In this document: one piece after another, positions 7,366-15,606 of the stretch
Position numbering within the stretch: the stretch's first letter is position 1
Layout of the letters: the number at the start of each line of letters is the position of its first letter
Origin: Clostridiales bacterium CCNA10
GTDB lineage: Bacteria; Bacillota; Clostridia; Oscillospirales; Oscillospiraceae
Direction of reading: 5' to 3'
DNA length: 64,000 nucleotides
Assembly: GCA_003573975.1 (NCBI GenBank)
Contig: AP018533.1
Location: 2,728,319 to 2,792,318 of the forward strand
Translations under genes and position numbers: made by a program
Notes under the pieces: model-generated
The model's database searches: none
Told to the model about the DNA's origin: nothing
What the model saw: the letters and a program-made list of their open reading frames with translations, nothing else

Positions 7366-8793
7366 TCACTGCTCCTCTGTCACAGGGTGCTCCCCTTCCG
7401 CCTCCTTGCGGGAGTCGGCCCGCACCAGAGCGAACGCTTTTTTCCGTGCATAGAGGAAAAACAGAATGTGGACTGCGCCGGTCACGATCCAGGAGATGGG
7501 ATAAGAGATGTACAGGTTCTCCGGCGTGCGGTACATCTGGAAAATAGTGAAGATCCATGCGACCCGAAGGCCGCAGGCGCCGATGAGAGAGACGATCATG
7601 GGCCCAATGGAGTAACCCAGGCCCCGCAGGCTGCCAACCATGGTATCCATGATGCCGCACAGGGCATAGGGCCGGGCCACATAGCCCAGGCGGATGATCC
7701 CCTGCCGAATCACATCCTCCTCTCCGGGGGCGTAAATGCTCACCAGCGGATGTCCAAAGTAATAGACCAAATTGCCCAGCAGCAGTCCGGTCACAATCAC
7801 AAAGCCCTGGCAGTACAGCAGGGTCTTATCCACCCGGCGGCACTCCCCTGCCCCGTAGTTCTGACCGGTGAAGGTCAGGTTGGTCTGATAGAAGGCATTC
7901 ATGGCCTGATAGACAAAGTTTTCAATGTTGCCGGCAGCTGCAGAGCCAGCCACCACGGTAGAGCCGAAGGAGTTGATGGAGGACTGGATCAGCACGTTAG
8001 ACAAGGAGAACACAATGCCCTGGAAGCCGGCGGGCAGGCCGATCTCCAGGATCTGCCCCAAAATATGCCGGTCCAGCTTCATCGCCTTCAAATTCAGGCG
8101 CAGGGGACCGTCCTCTTTGGTCAGGCAGAGGATGACCAGCCCTGCGGACACATACTGGGAGATGGTGGTGGCCAGGGCGACCCCCGCTACATCCATATTC
8201 AGCAGAATGACCGAAATCAGGTTCAAAATGACGTTGACCACGCCCGCGATGATCAGGAAATACAGGGGGCGCTTGGTGTCCCCCTGGGCCCGCAGGATGG
8301 CGGCCCCGAAGTTATATGCCATGGTGGCAGGCATTCCCAAAAAATAGATCCGCAGATAGATGGCCGACTTGTCGATCACATCAGCGGGAGAAGACATCCA
8401 CACCAGAAGCTGCCGGGCGGCAAAGAAGCCGAACACCGCCAGGATCGCGCCGCTGACCAGGGCCATCAGAATGGAGGTGTGGACCGCGCGGCCCACCATG
8501 TCGTGCCGCTTCCCTCCCAGATTCCGGGCCACCACCACATTGGAGCCCACGGAGAGCCCCACAAACAGGGCCACCAGCAGGTTGATCAGGGAGGTGGTGG
8601 AGCCCACCGCCGCCAGGGATTCCTTCCCGGCAAACCGCCCCACCACAATGACATCAGCAGCATTAAACAGAAGCTGGAGCATACTGGAGGCCATCAAGGG
8701 GATGGCAAACAGCAGGATCTTATCCGCCAGAGAGCCGTGACACATATCCAGCTGGTGGCGCTTTTTGGTGCGGATCATATCAGATCGTTCCAT
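7366..8793 (-). CDS. MATE-family multidrug/cation efflux transporter
   Basis: A 475-residue protein with about 12 membrane segments, the usual MATE length. Diagnostic stretches are the N-terminal IPLMASSMLQLLFNAADVIVVG, then SVGSNVVVARNLGG and AILRAQGDTKRPLY. The internal repeat begins at LPAGFQGIVFSLSNVLIQ. MATE pumps export drugs or organic cations in exchange for Na+ or H+; the substrate here is unknown. The gene is single. The start may be at 8793 or at a Met five codons later. It lies immediately 3' of an IS30 insertion, which enters its downstream region and not the gene. Confidence 0.9.
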   Translation of the reverse strand: MERSDMIRTKKRHQLDMCHGSLADKILLFAIPLMASSMLQLLFNAADVIVVGRFAGKESLAAVGSTTSLINLLVALFVGLSVGSNVVVARNLGGKRHDMVGRAVHTSILMALVSGAILAVFGFFAARQLLVWMSSPADVIDKSAIYLRIYFLGMPATMAYNFGAAILRAQGDTKRPLYFLIIAGVVNVILNLISVILLNMDVAGVALATTISQYVSAGLVILCLTKEDGPLRLNLKAMKLDRHILGQILEIGLPAGFQGIVFSLSNVLIQSSINSFGSTVVAGSAAAGNIENFVYQAMNAFYQTNLTFTGQNYGAGECRRVDKTLLYCQGFVIVTGLLLGNLVYYFGHPLVSIYAPGEEDVIRQGIIRLGYVARPYALCGIMDTMVGSLRGLGYSIGPMIVSLIGACGLRVAWIFTIFQMYRTPENLYISYPISWIVTGAVHILFFLYARKKAFALVRADSRKEAEGEHPVTEEQ

Positions 8794-8942
8794 CCTTTCT
8801 CACCGGATCCGGGCCAGGCGCGCTGAACTGGAGTCCGCCTGTCGGACCGCCGAAAAATTTTACAGATTATTAACTTAATACATTTACTAAGATACAACAG
8901 AACCAAAGAATTATCAATCCACAAAATCACAGAAGAACAGCA

Positions 8943-8975
8943 AAAAAGAGGCGGGAATGAGGTCATCATTCCCGC
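8943..8975 (-). terminator. Terminator of the antiporter gene
   Basis: On the minus strand, GCGGGAATGA and TCATTCCCGC form a perfect 10-bp stem, followed by CTCTTTTTTG. This is a rho-independent terminator directly after the antiporter stop. Confidence 0.9.
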
Positions 8976-8980
8976 CCCCG

Positions 8981-10588
8981 TCAGGCGGACGCCGCTGTAT
9001 TGGACTGGGCCGCCACCAGGACATCCCCAGCCTCCAGACGGGTGCTCCCGTCCGGAATAATGGTATCCAGCCCCCGTTTGATCATCACGATCAGGCAGTT
9101 TCGGGGCACCGAGATCTCGCTGAGCGAGCGCCCGCACCACTTGTGGCTCCGCTCCACCACCACCTCCTGAAGAGAGAGGTTCTCCCGGTCCTCAAAGGCC
9201 CTCGCCGCCATCACCAGCAGGTCGCCGGTCTGTAAAACCGTCCCGCCATGCGGCACAATGGTGTCCTGTCCCCGGGCGATCATCACCACCAGCAGATCCG
9301 GCGGGATGGGCAGCTCCCGCAGGGTCCCACCGCTCCAGGGGTGTCCCGGACCCAGGTGGACCTTGATGAAGTCAATGTCGCTCTCCTCCTGGTAATCGTT
9401 GAAGGTCTTGCTCACATCACCCGCCTGATCGATCATGGCCAGCCGCTCCGCCACCCGGGGCAGCAGGGTGCCCTGAATGGAGATGGACAGCAGGACGATG
9501 CAGAATACCAGATTGAACAGGTCGTATTTCATCTCCACACCGCCCAGCACCGCCATGATGGCGAACACAATGGAGGCCACGCCCCGCAGTCCGGCCCAGG
9601 ACACCACCCCCACCTGGCCCAGTGACGGGCGGAAGGGCAGCAGCAGCAGGGCGGCCACCAGGGGGCGGCCCACCAGAGTGAGGAAGGCCATCACGGACAG
9701 GGCCGGCAGCAGGACGGAGGGCAGCTCCACCGGTGTCACCAGCAGGCCCAGCAGGAAGAAAATGAGCACCTGGGCCACATCGGTGACCACATCAAAGAAG
9801 TGTACCAAATAGCGCTTCTGGGGCAGCTTGGTATTTCCCATCCAGATACCGCAGAGATAGGCGCTGAGATACCCGTTCCCCCCCAGGGCGGTAGGCAGGG
9901 CATAGGACAGGATGACCACAGAAAAGATGAAGATGGTCTGGCTCTGTTCCGATGGGAAGGCTCCCCGCCGCAGGGCCCAGATGGCCAGCTTGCCCAGCAG
10001 CAGCCCGCACAGGATCCCAACCGCCAGCTGCTGGAGCAGGAGCAGCGGGACCACCATTTTCTCCCCGGACATGAGCCCCACCGCCACAGTGGTCAGCATA
10101 TAAGAGATGGGGTCATTGGAGCCCGATTCGATCTCCAGTAAGGAGTCAGTATGCTCCTTCAGCGCCAGCTTTTTGGACCGCAGGATATTGAACACCGAGG
10201 CCGCATCGGTGGAGGAGATGACCGAGCCGATGAGAAAGCTCTCCAGCCAGGGCAGCTTCAGTGCCCAGTGGGCAAAGGCGGCCACCAGCGCCGCCGTCCC
10301 CGCCACCCCCAGGGTGGAGAGAACTACCGACTGGACCGCCACCGGCCGGGCAGCAGACAAGTTGGTACCGAAGCCGCCGTAAAACATGATGAAGATCAGA
10401 CTGACCGAACAGATCAGATTGACGGCATAGTAGTCATTAAAATAAATGCGCAGCAACCCGTTTTCTCCAAAGCACATTCCCAATGCGATGAAGATTAACA
10501 GGGATGGGACCGCCAGGCGGTCCAGGAACCGCCCCATCAAGGTACATAGGGCGATCACACAGCCGATCAGCAGCAGGGCCTCCGTCAT
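8981..10588 (-). CDS. Potassium/proton antiporter with two C-terminal RCK_C (TrkA_C) domains
   Basis: A 535-residue CPA1-type antiporter related to NhaP2/CvrA. Roughly the first 380 residues are membrane segments with the transport motifs SVISSTDAASVFNIL and ESGSNDPISYML. Two tandem RCK_C-like domains follow in the cytoplasm, each with a repeat of the type VVMIARGQDTIVPHGGTVL and IVMIKRGLDTIIPDGSTRL. RCK_C domains of CpaA and KtrA bind cyclic-di-AMP in other Firmicutes. The neighbour upstream is a cyclic-di-AMP receptor, which supports such control here. The start MTEALLLIG at 10588 has GGAGG 12 nt upstream; an in-frame ATG at 10678 is less likely, since it lies upstream of the promoter. Confidence 0.88.
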   Translation of the reverse strand: MTEALLLIGCVIALCTLMGRFLDRLAVPSLLIFIALGMCFGENGLLRIYFNDYYAVNLICSVSLIFIMFYGGFGTNLSAARPVAVQSVVLSTLGVAGTAALVAAFAHWALKLPWLESFLIGSVISSTDAASVFNILRSKKLALKEHTDSLLEIESGSNDPISYMLTTVAVGLMSGEKMVVPLLLLQQLAVGILCGLLLGKLAIWALRRGAFPSEQSQTIFIFSVVILSYALPTALGGNGYLSAYLCGIWMGNTKLPQKRYLVHFFDVVTDVAQVLIFFLLGLLVTPVELPSVLLPALSVMAFLTLVGRPLVAALLLLPFRPSLGQVGVVSWAGLRGVASIVFAIMAVLGGVEMKYDLFNLVFCIVLLSISIQGTLLPRVAERLAMIDQAGDVSKTFNDYQEESDIDFIKVHLGPGHPWSGGTLRELPIPPDLLVVMIARGQDTIVPHGGTVLQTGDLLVMAARAFEDRENLSLQEVVVERSHKWCGRSLSEISVPRNCLIVMIKRGLDTIIPDGSTRLEAGDVLVAAQSNTAASA

Positions 10589-10655
10589 AGCACAGCAAAA
10601 CCTCCAGACAGGTCCCGCTCCGGACAGGCCGGAAGCGAACCAGGATATTGGGTCC

Positions 10656-10684
10656 ATTATACCATAGGACCGGGACACTTTTCC
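10656..10684 (-). promoter_or_regulatory. Extended -10 promoter for the antiporter
   Basis: TATGGTATAAT on the minus strand (TATAAT at 10661-10656), with the TG extension and no good -35. It lies about 70 nt before the preferred start. Confidence 0.5.
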
Positions 10685-10740
10685 TTAAAAAAGGCGCACA
10701 GGTGGTAAAGACTTCGTTAAGATTTTCACAGAGTTTCCTT

Positions 10741-10780
10741 CAAAAATGCGCCCTGCCAGCCAGCAGGCCGGCAGGGCGCA
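10741..10780 (-). terminator. Terminator after the cyclic-di-AMP receptor gene
   Basis: A perfect 11-bp stem (TGCGCCCTGCC / GGCAGGGCGCA, 10747-10757 and 10770-10780), followed on the minus strand by TTTTTG. The two adjacent genes are therefore separate transcription units despite their likely functional link. Confidence 0.88.
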
Positions 10781-10801
10781 GACAAGGCGTTGTCCTCTGG
10801 C

Positions 10802-11164
10802 TTACAGCTTCTCCAGCCGCTCCAGATCCATGATAAACACAGTCACGCCGCCCAGCTCCACATTCACCGGCACGGAGGGCATTGCCACAGCGTACTGACT
10901 CCCAGTGGGCATGGTCACATTGGAGTAAATGGTCTGCTTCCGTTTTCCAGCGCACTGCTTCAAAATAGACAGCGCATCCTCAAGACGCGCCTCCTCCACA
11001 CCCAGCATAATGGTGATGTTCTTCTTTTTCCAGAACCCGCCGGTAGAACTGAGCATGGTGACAAAAAAACCGTTCTGGTTCAGCTCGCTCACCGTGGTGT
11101 CATAGTCGTCCTCCTGCACCACAGCCAGGATCAGCTTGTTGTGTACGTTGGCAGCTTCCATCAT
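10802..11164 (-). CDS. darA: Cyclic-di-AMP receptor (DarA/PstA-like)
   Basis: A 120-residue PII-like protein of the cyclic-di-AMP receptor family (PF06153). Conserved blocks are NKLILAVVQEDDYD near the N-terminus, LNQNGFFVTMLSSTGGFWKK, and ITIMLGVEEARLEDALSIL. The Thr-Gly-Gly-Phe segment forms part of the nucleotide pocket in known structures. It is a cytosolic trimer in the family, and its downstream partners are not known in general. The K+/H+ antiporter that follows carries RCK_C domains, another class of cyclic-di-AMP sensor. The start may be Met1 or Met2. Confidence 0.92.
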   Translation of the reverse strand: MMEAANVHNKLILAVVQEDDYDTTVSELNQNGFFVTMLSSTGGFWKKKNITIMLGVEEARLEDALSILKQCAGKRKQTIYSNVTMPTGSQYAVAMPSVPVNVELGGVTVFIMDLERLEKL

Positions 11165-11310
11165 TCAGCCCTCACTTGCTTCTGGACCGCCTGTTCAGCC
11201 AGAGGGACAGCAGTCCTGATTTATTTTATCATACAACATTTCCGGGAGAAATGGAAGTCATAAACTCACAGTCCCACAAAAAATTTCCCCTCACCCTCTG
11301 CCGGGAGATG

Positions 11311-11339
11311 TTGACGTTTCTTTCCAGGGATATTATAGT
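11311..11339 (+). promoter_or_regulatory. SigA-type promoter upstream of ECF sigma gene
   Basis: TTGACG (11311-11316), a 17-nt spacer, TATAGT (11334-11339). It lies about 105 nt before the sigma start. Confidence 0.7.
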
Positions 11340-11369
11340 AGGAAAATACAGGTCTCATGCCTGTGCCTC

Positions 11370-11400
11370 TGTAACCTTTTTCTCCCCCATCCCGTCTAAA
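11370..11400 (+). promoter_or_regulatory. Likely autoregulatory ECF promoter
   Basis: TGTAACCTTTTT followed by CCCGTCTAAA matches the AAC / CGTC pattern of SigV-SigM-SigW type promoters, with 17 nt between AAC and CGTC. It is placed 45 nt before the sigma start and suggests that the sigma factor activates its own operon. Confidence 0.65.
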
Positions 11401-11444
11401 CAGACAGATCGGCCGATCGACCCCGGAAAGGAGCGCCCCCATCC

Positions 11445-11933
11445 ATGACCAACGCTGTCCTGGACAAAGAAACATTCTGCCGCCTTGTGGAGGAGCATCA
11501 AAGCGCCCTCTACCGCACGGCCCGTTCCATCTTGTCCAACCAGCAGGATGCGGAGGATGCGGTGCAGGAGGCCGTCTGCGCGGCCTACTCCCATCTGGAC
11601 CGCCTGCGGGAGCCGGAAAAATTCAAATCCTGGCTCCTGCGGATCCTGGTCAACGAGTGCTATGACCTCTGCCGCCGGCAGCGGAGGACCGTGGACTTCG
11701 ACCAGGCGGCGGAATACCTGACCACGCCGGAGCCGGATCTTGCGGAGCATCTGACGCTGTGGGACGCAGTCCTTCAGCTGCCGGAGCCCATGCGGGCGGC
11801 CGTCACGCTGTTCTACTATGAGGACTGCTCCGTGGCCGAGACGGCCCAGATCCTGAAGATCTCCCAGGGGGCGGTCAAGACCCGCCTCAGCCGGGCGAGA
11901 GACCGGCTTCGACAGACATTCACGGAGAATTGA
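11445..11933 (+). CDS. ECF RNA polymerase sigma factor (SigV/SigM-like)
   Basis: A 162-residue sigma-70 ECF factor. Region 2 (about residues 10-75) shows YRTARSILSNQQDAEDAVQE and the -10 binding helix with RLREPEKFKSWLLRI. Region 4 (about residues 100-155) shows LPEPMRAAVTLFYYEDCS and the helix-turn-helix AQILKISQGAVKTRLSRAR. The start has a GGAAAGGAG ribosome binding site about 10 nt upstream. It is followed 9 nt later by its RsiV-like anti-sigma factor. Two promoters, one SigA-like and one ECF-like, precede it. Confidence 0.92.
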   Translation: MTNAVLDKETFCRLVEEHQSALYRTARSILSNQQDAEDAVQEAVCAAYSHLDRLREPEKFKSWLLRILVNECYDLCRRQRRTVDFDQAAEYLTTPEPDLAEHLTLWDAVLQLPEPMRAAVTLFYYEDCSVAETAQILKISQGAVKTRLSRARDRLRQTFTEN

Positions 11934-11942
11934 GGTGTAAAC

Positions 11943-12788
11943 ATGGATCAATTTGATCGAGATCTGAAGCGGCGCGCCCGGGAGGAGCCCTTTCCCCTGC
12001 CTGACTCCTTTGTCCAGCGGCTGCGGGAGACCTGTGACAGTCTGGAGGAACCGCCCCGGCGGAAACCAGAACGGCGGCAGCTCTCCCACTGGGGGGCCTG
12101 GTTCGCCGCTGTGGCAGCCTCCCTGCTGGTGGTCCTGCCCAATGTGTCCGCCTCTGCGGCCGAGGTGCTGGAGCAGATCCCGGTGCTGGGCTCTCTGGTA
12201 CAGGTAGTCACCCTGCGGAACTACCTCTATGACGACGGACACAGCTTCGCCGACGTCTCTGTTCCTCAGGTGCTGGAGGGCGGTCAGGCGGGCAGCTCCG
12301 TCAACGCGGCGGTACAGGCCGACATCGACCGGCTTCTGGACCAGTTCCAGCAGGATGCGGAGGTCCTGGCCCAGGGCGGCTACCAAAGTCTGGACGTGAG
12401 CTATGAGGTGACGGCGGACACGGACCGCTGGTTCACCCTCTGCGTATCCGCCCTTCAAACCCAGGCCAGCGGATACCAGATCCTGCGCTATTACCACATC
12501 GACAAGAGCACCGGAGAGATGGCCACACTATCCGACCTCTTCCCCAGCGGCTCAGACTATGTATCGGTGCTGTCCGACGAGGTGCGCCGGCAGATGGAGG
12601 AGGGGGACCGCTCCTATTTCTCCCACGAATTCCGGTCCATCGATCCTGAACAGGCCTTCTACTGGACGCCGGACGGAGGACTGGTGCTGGTCTTTGACGA
12701 GGCCTCCGTGGCCGCCGCCGCGGAAGGCGTGCTGGAATTTTCCATCCCCGCCTCCACTGTGGAGACGCTCCGAACCGAGCACCCCTGA
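11943..12788 (+). CDS. RsiV-like membrane anti-sigma factor (DUF3298)
   Basis: A 281-residue protein with a cytoplasmic N-terminus (about 55 residues), one membrane segment (WGAWFAAVAASLLVVLPNVS, about residues 56-75) and a long extracellular part. The C-terminal part, with YYHIDKSTGEMATLSDLFPSGSDYV and a final FYWTPDGGLVLVFDEASVA, is the DUF3298 domain. In the RsiV family this binds lysozyme and triggers cleavage that frees the sigma factor. The pairing with an ECF sigma factor fits envelope or lysozyme stress sensing. The trigger here is inferred from the family only. Confidence 0.85.
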   Translation: MDQFDRDLKRRAREEPFPLPDSFVQRLRETCDSLEEPPRRKPERRQLSHWGAWFAAVAASLLVVLPNVSASAAEVLEQIPVLGSLVQVVTLRNYLYDDGHSFADVSVPQVLEGGQAGSSVNAAVQADIDRLLDQFQQDAEVLAQGGYQSLDVSYEVTADTDRWFTLCVSALQTQASGYQILRYYHIDKSTGEMATLSDLFPSGSDYVSVLSDEVRRQMEEGDRSYFSHEFRSIDPEQAFYWTPDGGLVLVFDEASVAAAAEGVLEFSIPASTVETLRTEHP

Positions 12789-12811
12789 CCTGAGATCCAG
12801 CGAAAAAAGCG

Positions 12812-12851
12812 GCGGGCGGCCCTTGACAAAGGGGCCGCCCGCTGTTATAGT
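12812..12851 (+). promoter_or_regulatory. Terminator hairpin overlapping the marR-mntP promoter
   Basis: A perfect 11-bp stem (12812-12822 and 12832-12842) follows the anti-sigma gene. Its loop holds TTGACA (12823-12828), and TATAGT (12846-12851) lies 17 nt further on. A consensus promoter for marR-mntP is thus built into the 3' hairpin of the preceding operon, with the spacer forming the 3' arm. Confidence 0.75.
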
Positions 12852-12945
12852 CACCCTACACCACTTTTTATATGTCAACTGCCAAATACCTGCCGCGGAC
12901 AGAGCTTCCGCAGCTGCTTTCATCACAAACCAAGGAGGCCGTGCT

Positions 12946-13392
12946 GTGTCCTGGGACTATTTTACCCATGCGAGAACGCTGGAGCTGCTCTATCATAAGC
13001 TGCAAAGCCCCGTTCTAGCGCGCTATCAGATGACTCAGATCGAGCTGGACGTTCTGCTGTTTCTCGCCAACCACCCTGGGCTGGACACAGCAAAGGACAT
13101 CGTGGAGATCCGGCGGCTGACCAAATCCCATGTCTCCGCCGCGGTGGAGGGGCTGTCAAGGAAAGGCTATCTGCTGCGTGTCCGCCGTCCGGACAACCGC
13201 AAGCTGATCCATCTCACCCTTCTTCCGGAGGCCGCGCCTGTGGTGGCGGATGGACAGGCCAATCAGCGCGCCTTTTTCCAGACGCTGGAACAGGGCCTTT
13301 CCCCCCAGGAGCGGGCACAGCTGGACGCCCTCCTCCGCCGGGTAACAGAAAACGTCCGGCAGGAGTATCTCCGCTTGGAAAGGGAGGACTGA
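12946..13392 (+). CDS. MarR-family transcriptional regulator
   Basis: A 148-residue winged-helix regulator with a GTG start at 12946, chosen because AAGGAGG lies 7 nt upstream and the frame begins at SWDYFTHART. The winged helix is visible as MTQIELDVLLFLANHPGLDTA, the recognition helix region LTKSHVSAAVEGLSRKGYL, and the wing RRPDNRKLIHLTL. The C-terminal dimer helix is LDALLRRVTENVRQEYL. It is co-transcribed with mntP 9 nt downstream. Control of a manganese exporter by a MarR protein is inferred from this linkage; the ligand is unknown. Confidence 0.88.
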   Translation: MSWDYFTHARTLELLYHKLQSPVLARYQMTQIELDVLLFLANHPGLDTAKDIVEIRRLTKSHVSAAVEGLSRKGYLLRVRRPDNRKLIHLTLLPEAAPVVADGQANQRAFFQTLEQGLSPQERAQLDALLRRVTENVRQEYLRLERED

Positions 13393-13401
13393 CAAACGGA
13401 T

Positions 13402-13965
13402 ATGGGTATTTTTGAACTGTTCCTTCTGGCCGTGGGCCTGTCCATGGACGCCTTCGCCGTTTCGGTATGCAAGGGGCTGTCCGCCGGGCGGGTCACCCTG
13501 CCCCATGCCCTCACCGCCGGACTGTGGTTCGGCGGGTTTCAGGGCCTGATGCCCTTTTTGGGCTGGCTGCTGGGCAGCCGCTTCCAGGTCCTGATCGCCA
13601 ACATCGACCATTGGATTGCCTTCCTACTGCTGGGCCTCATCGGTCTGAACATGATCCGGGAGTCCCGCAGCCAGGAGGAGGAGAGCCTGGGGACCTCCTT
13701 TTCCCCCCGGGCCATGCTCCCGTTGGCGGTGGCCACCAGTATCGACGCCCTCACTGTGGGCATCACCTTCGCCTTCCTCCAGGTAGACATCCTACTGGCA
13801 GTCAGTCTGATCGGCCTGACTACTTTCCTTCTTTCCGCTGTTGGGGTCAAGGCCGGGGCCGTTGTGGGCTCCCGGGGCAAGTCCTGGGCGGAGCTGGCCG
13901 GCGGCCTGGTCCTGGTGCTCATGGGGTGCAAGATCCTGCTGGAACATCTGGGCGTCCTTTCATAA
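13402..13965 (+). CDS. mntP: Manganese efflux pump MntP
   Basis: A 187-residue integral membrane protein with six segments, the typical MntP size. Both family repeats with acidic residues are present: LAVGLSMDAFAVSVCKGL near the N-terminus and LAVATSIDALTVGITFAFL in the middle. It exports Mn2+ from the cytoplasm. The usual yybP-ykoY manganese riboswitch is not seen upstream. A MarR gene takes its place, so transcriptional control by that regulator is likely. A bidirectional terminator follows. Confidence 0.93.
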   Translation: MGIFELFLLAVGLSMDAFAVSVCKGLSAGRVTLPHALTAGLWFGGFQGLMPFLGWLLGSRFQVLIANIDHWIAFLLLGLIGLNMIRESRSQEEESLGTSFSPRAMLPLAVATSIDALTVGITFAFLQVDILLAVSLIGLTTFLLSAVGVKAGAVVGSRGKSWAELAGGLVLVLMGCKILLEHLGVLS

Positions 13966-13979
13966 ACGCACAAAAATAT

Positions 13980-14011
13980 TAAGAGGGGCACGGCTGTGCC
14001 CCTCTTATTTT
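13980..14011. terminator. Bidirectional terminator
   Basis: TAAGAGGGGCAC and GTGCCCCTCTTA form a perfect 12-bp stem with a 4-nt loop. A T-rich tail follows on the plus strand and an AT-rich one on the minus strand. It separates the convergent mntP and stalk-protein genes. Confidence 0.88.
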
Positions 14012-14032
14012 GGTATTTCCAGTCAACTCTGC

Positions 14033-15409
14033 TCAAACCCCGGTCTCAGAGACCATGCTGAGCAGCAGCTCCATCACATCCACCACCTCGGCCCCGGCGG
14101 GAGGCGTCCCCGCGGGCTTGGTGCTGGTCCGGCGGTAAGCGCCGTCCATGGTCATGGTCATATCCATCCCCATACCATGGAGTTCCATGTTCATCTCCAT
14201 CTTGTCGTTCTTCATGGAGGCGGTCATGACCATGCTCAGGCCGCTGGGGTCGTTCGCCGACAGCTCCATCGCATAGCCGCTGACCTGATTGCCGCCGGTG
14301 GTGAACACTGTGAAGGTCAGATCCACACCATCCCACTGGCTGGAGGACACATAGGAGGAGCCGGACTTCTGGAATGCCTCATCACTGAACAGCTGGTTAT
14401 AGAGCTGAAGCATATCCTTTGTGGTCATATCCGGGCTGGCGGGAGTGAACTCCCGGAGCGACAGCGCCAGGGCCTCACCAAAGCCGCCGTCGTTCTCCTG
14501 ATAGGCCAGAGCCATCAGCTCCTGGTAGTAGCCGGAGCCATACAGGCCGTCCATCGTGCTTTTCAGATTCATCAGATACCAGCTGTCTGTCTGTTCCGCC
14601 CCCATCATCCCGGAGAGGGCTTCGGACTGGAAGTACAGCTTCCCCGTCTCCAGATTCATGCGCATGGCCGCGTCCACATCCAGAGATGTGGTCCCCTGGC
14701 TGGGCGCACTGGTGCTGAGCACCATGTCCGTATCGAACTGGAGCGCCTTCAGGGACTGGAGCATGGTGTAGTCGCCCTTACAAGTAAAACATCCCTCCTC
14801 CAGCGTGCCGTCCTCCGCAGCGCTCTCCGCCGTGAGCTCCATCTGATAGCCGCCAGTCACCTGGCAGGCGTCCTGGGTGTACTTCCGCCCGTACTCCATA
14901 TAGCGGTCCATCCACGCATAGGTGGCGGTGTTGGCCTCCAGAATGGCGTCCACATCGTCGATCATCACGGTGGCTGTATTCCCATCCCAGCCCACGTTGT
15001 AGTCCAGGGCGTCGGCCACCAGTCCAACCGGGATATAGGTGCGGTCAGAGGCCGGATCGATATAGGGGGCCACATCGGTGGGAATGGTCTCCTCACCCTC
15101 CGGTCCGGTGACCTTGATCTCCTGTTTCCCGATGGCCAGCAGAAGGGTCACTCCGTCCTTTTCCGCGGTCACCGTGCGGGCGTCGTTGTCCCAGGTAATG
15201 GTCCCATCCTCATAGCCCAGGGCCTGGAAGGTGGCCGCCATGGGCAGGAAGGAGCGGTTCTCCCTCAACTGGGGCAGGGCGTCGGTAAAGGAGACCGGCT
15301 CGCCGTTGACCACCAGGGAGAAGTCCCCCTCTCCGGCAGCCAGAGCGGGGGTACACAGCAGTGCAGCCAGTGCGCCGCCACAGAGCATGGAATGCCAGAT
15401 CTTTTTCAT
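14033..15409 (-). CDS. Secreted protein with copper amine oxidase N-terminal (stalk) domain
   Basis: A 458-residue protein with a signal peptide (MKKIWHSMLCGGALAALLC, cleavage near ALAA). Residues about 28-150 form the stalk domain, with PVSFTDALPQLRENRSFLPM, the repeated TWDNDARTVT / GWDGNTATVM strands and DRTYIPVGLVADALDY. This domain is common in Firmicute cell-surface proteins and does not imply oxidase activity. The remainder, about 300 residues, is not recognised. Its C-terminal part has an alternating Met-rich stretch (MEMNMELHGMGMDMTMTMDG), a pattern seen in LppX/DUF6612-like lipoproteins. The role is unknown. Confidence 0.8.
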   Translation of the reverse strand: MKKIWHSMLCGGALAALLCTPALAAGEGDFSLVVNGEPVSFTDALPQLRENRSFLPMAATFQALGYEDGTITWDNDARTVTAEKDGVTLLLAIGKQEIKVTGPEGEETIPTDVAPYIDPASDRTYIPVGLVADALDYNVGWDGNTATVMIDDVDAILEANTATYAWMDRYMEYGRKYTQDACQVTGGYQMELTAESAAEDGTLEEGCFTCKGDYTMLQSLKALQFDTDMVLSTSAPSQGTTSLDVDAAMRMNLETGKLYFQSEALSGMMGAEQTDSWYLMNLKSTMDGLYGSGYYQELMALAYQENDGGFGEALALSLREFTPASPDMTTKDMLQLYNQLFSDEAFQKSGSSYVSSSQWDGVDLTFTVFTTGGNQVSGYAMELSANDPSGLSMVMTASMKNDKMEMNMELHGMGMDMTMTMDGAYRRTSTKPAGTPPAGAEVVDVMELLLSMVSETGV

Positions 15410-15546
15410 ATTCGTTTCACTCCTTTTTCAAAACGGTTCCCATATAGGGCCGTCAGCCCATGAGAATGCTTCATGACGTTCTTCCTCTGTATTGTACAAA
15501 ATCTACGTCAAAAAAGCAAGTCTATCTGCTCATTTTTATATACGAA

Positions 15547-15572
15547 CGCCCCTCCGGCTGGCCGGAGGGGCG
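15547..15572 (-). terminator. Hairpin after the feo operon
   Basis: A perfect 12-bp stem (CGCCCCTCCGGC and complement) 35 nt beyond the last feo gene, without a clear T run. Confidence 0.6.
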
Positions 15573-15606
15573 CTGATCTGCCCTTATGATCCCGGGACCG
15601 CCTGGA

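Noticed and set aside
12789..12945. yybP-ykoY manganese riboswitch before mntP
   Set aside because: The space before marR-mntP is taken by a terminator hairpin and a promoter; no riboswitch core is seen.
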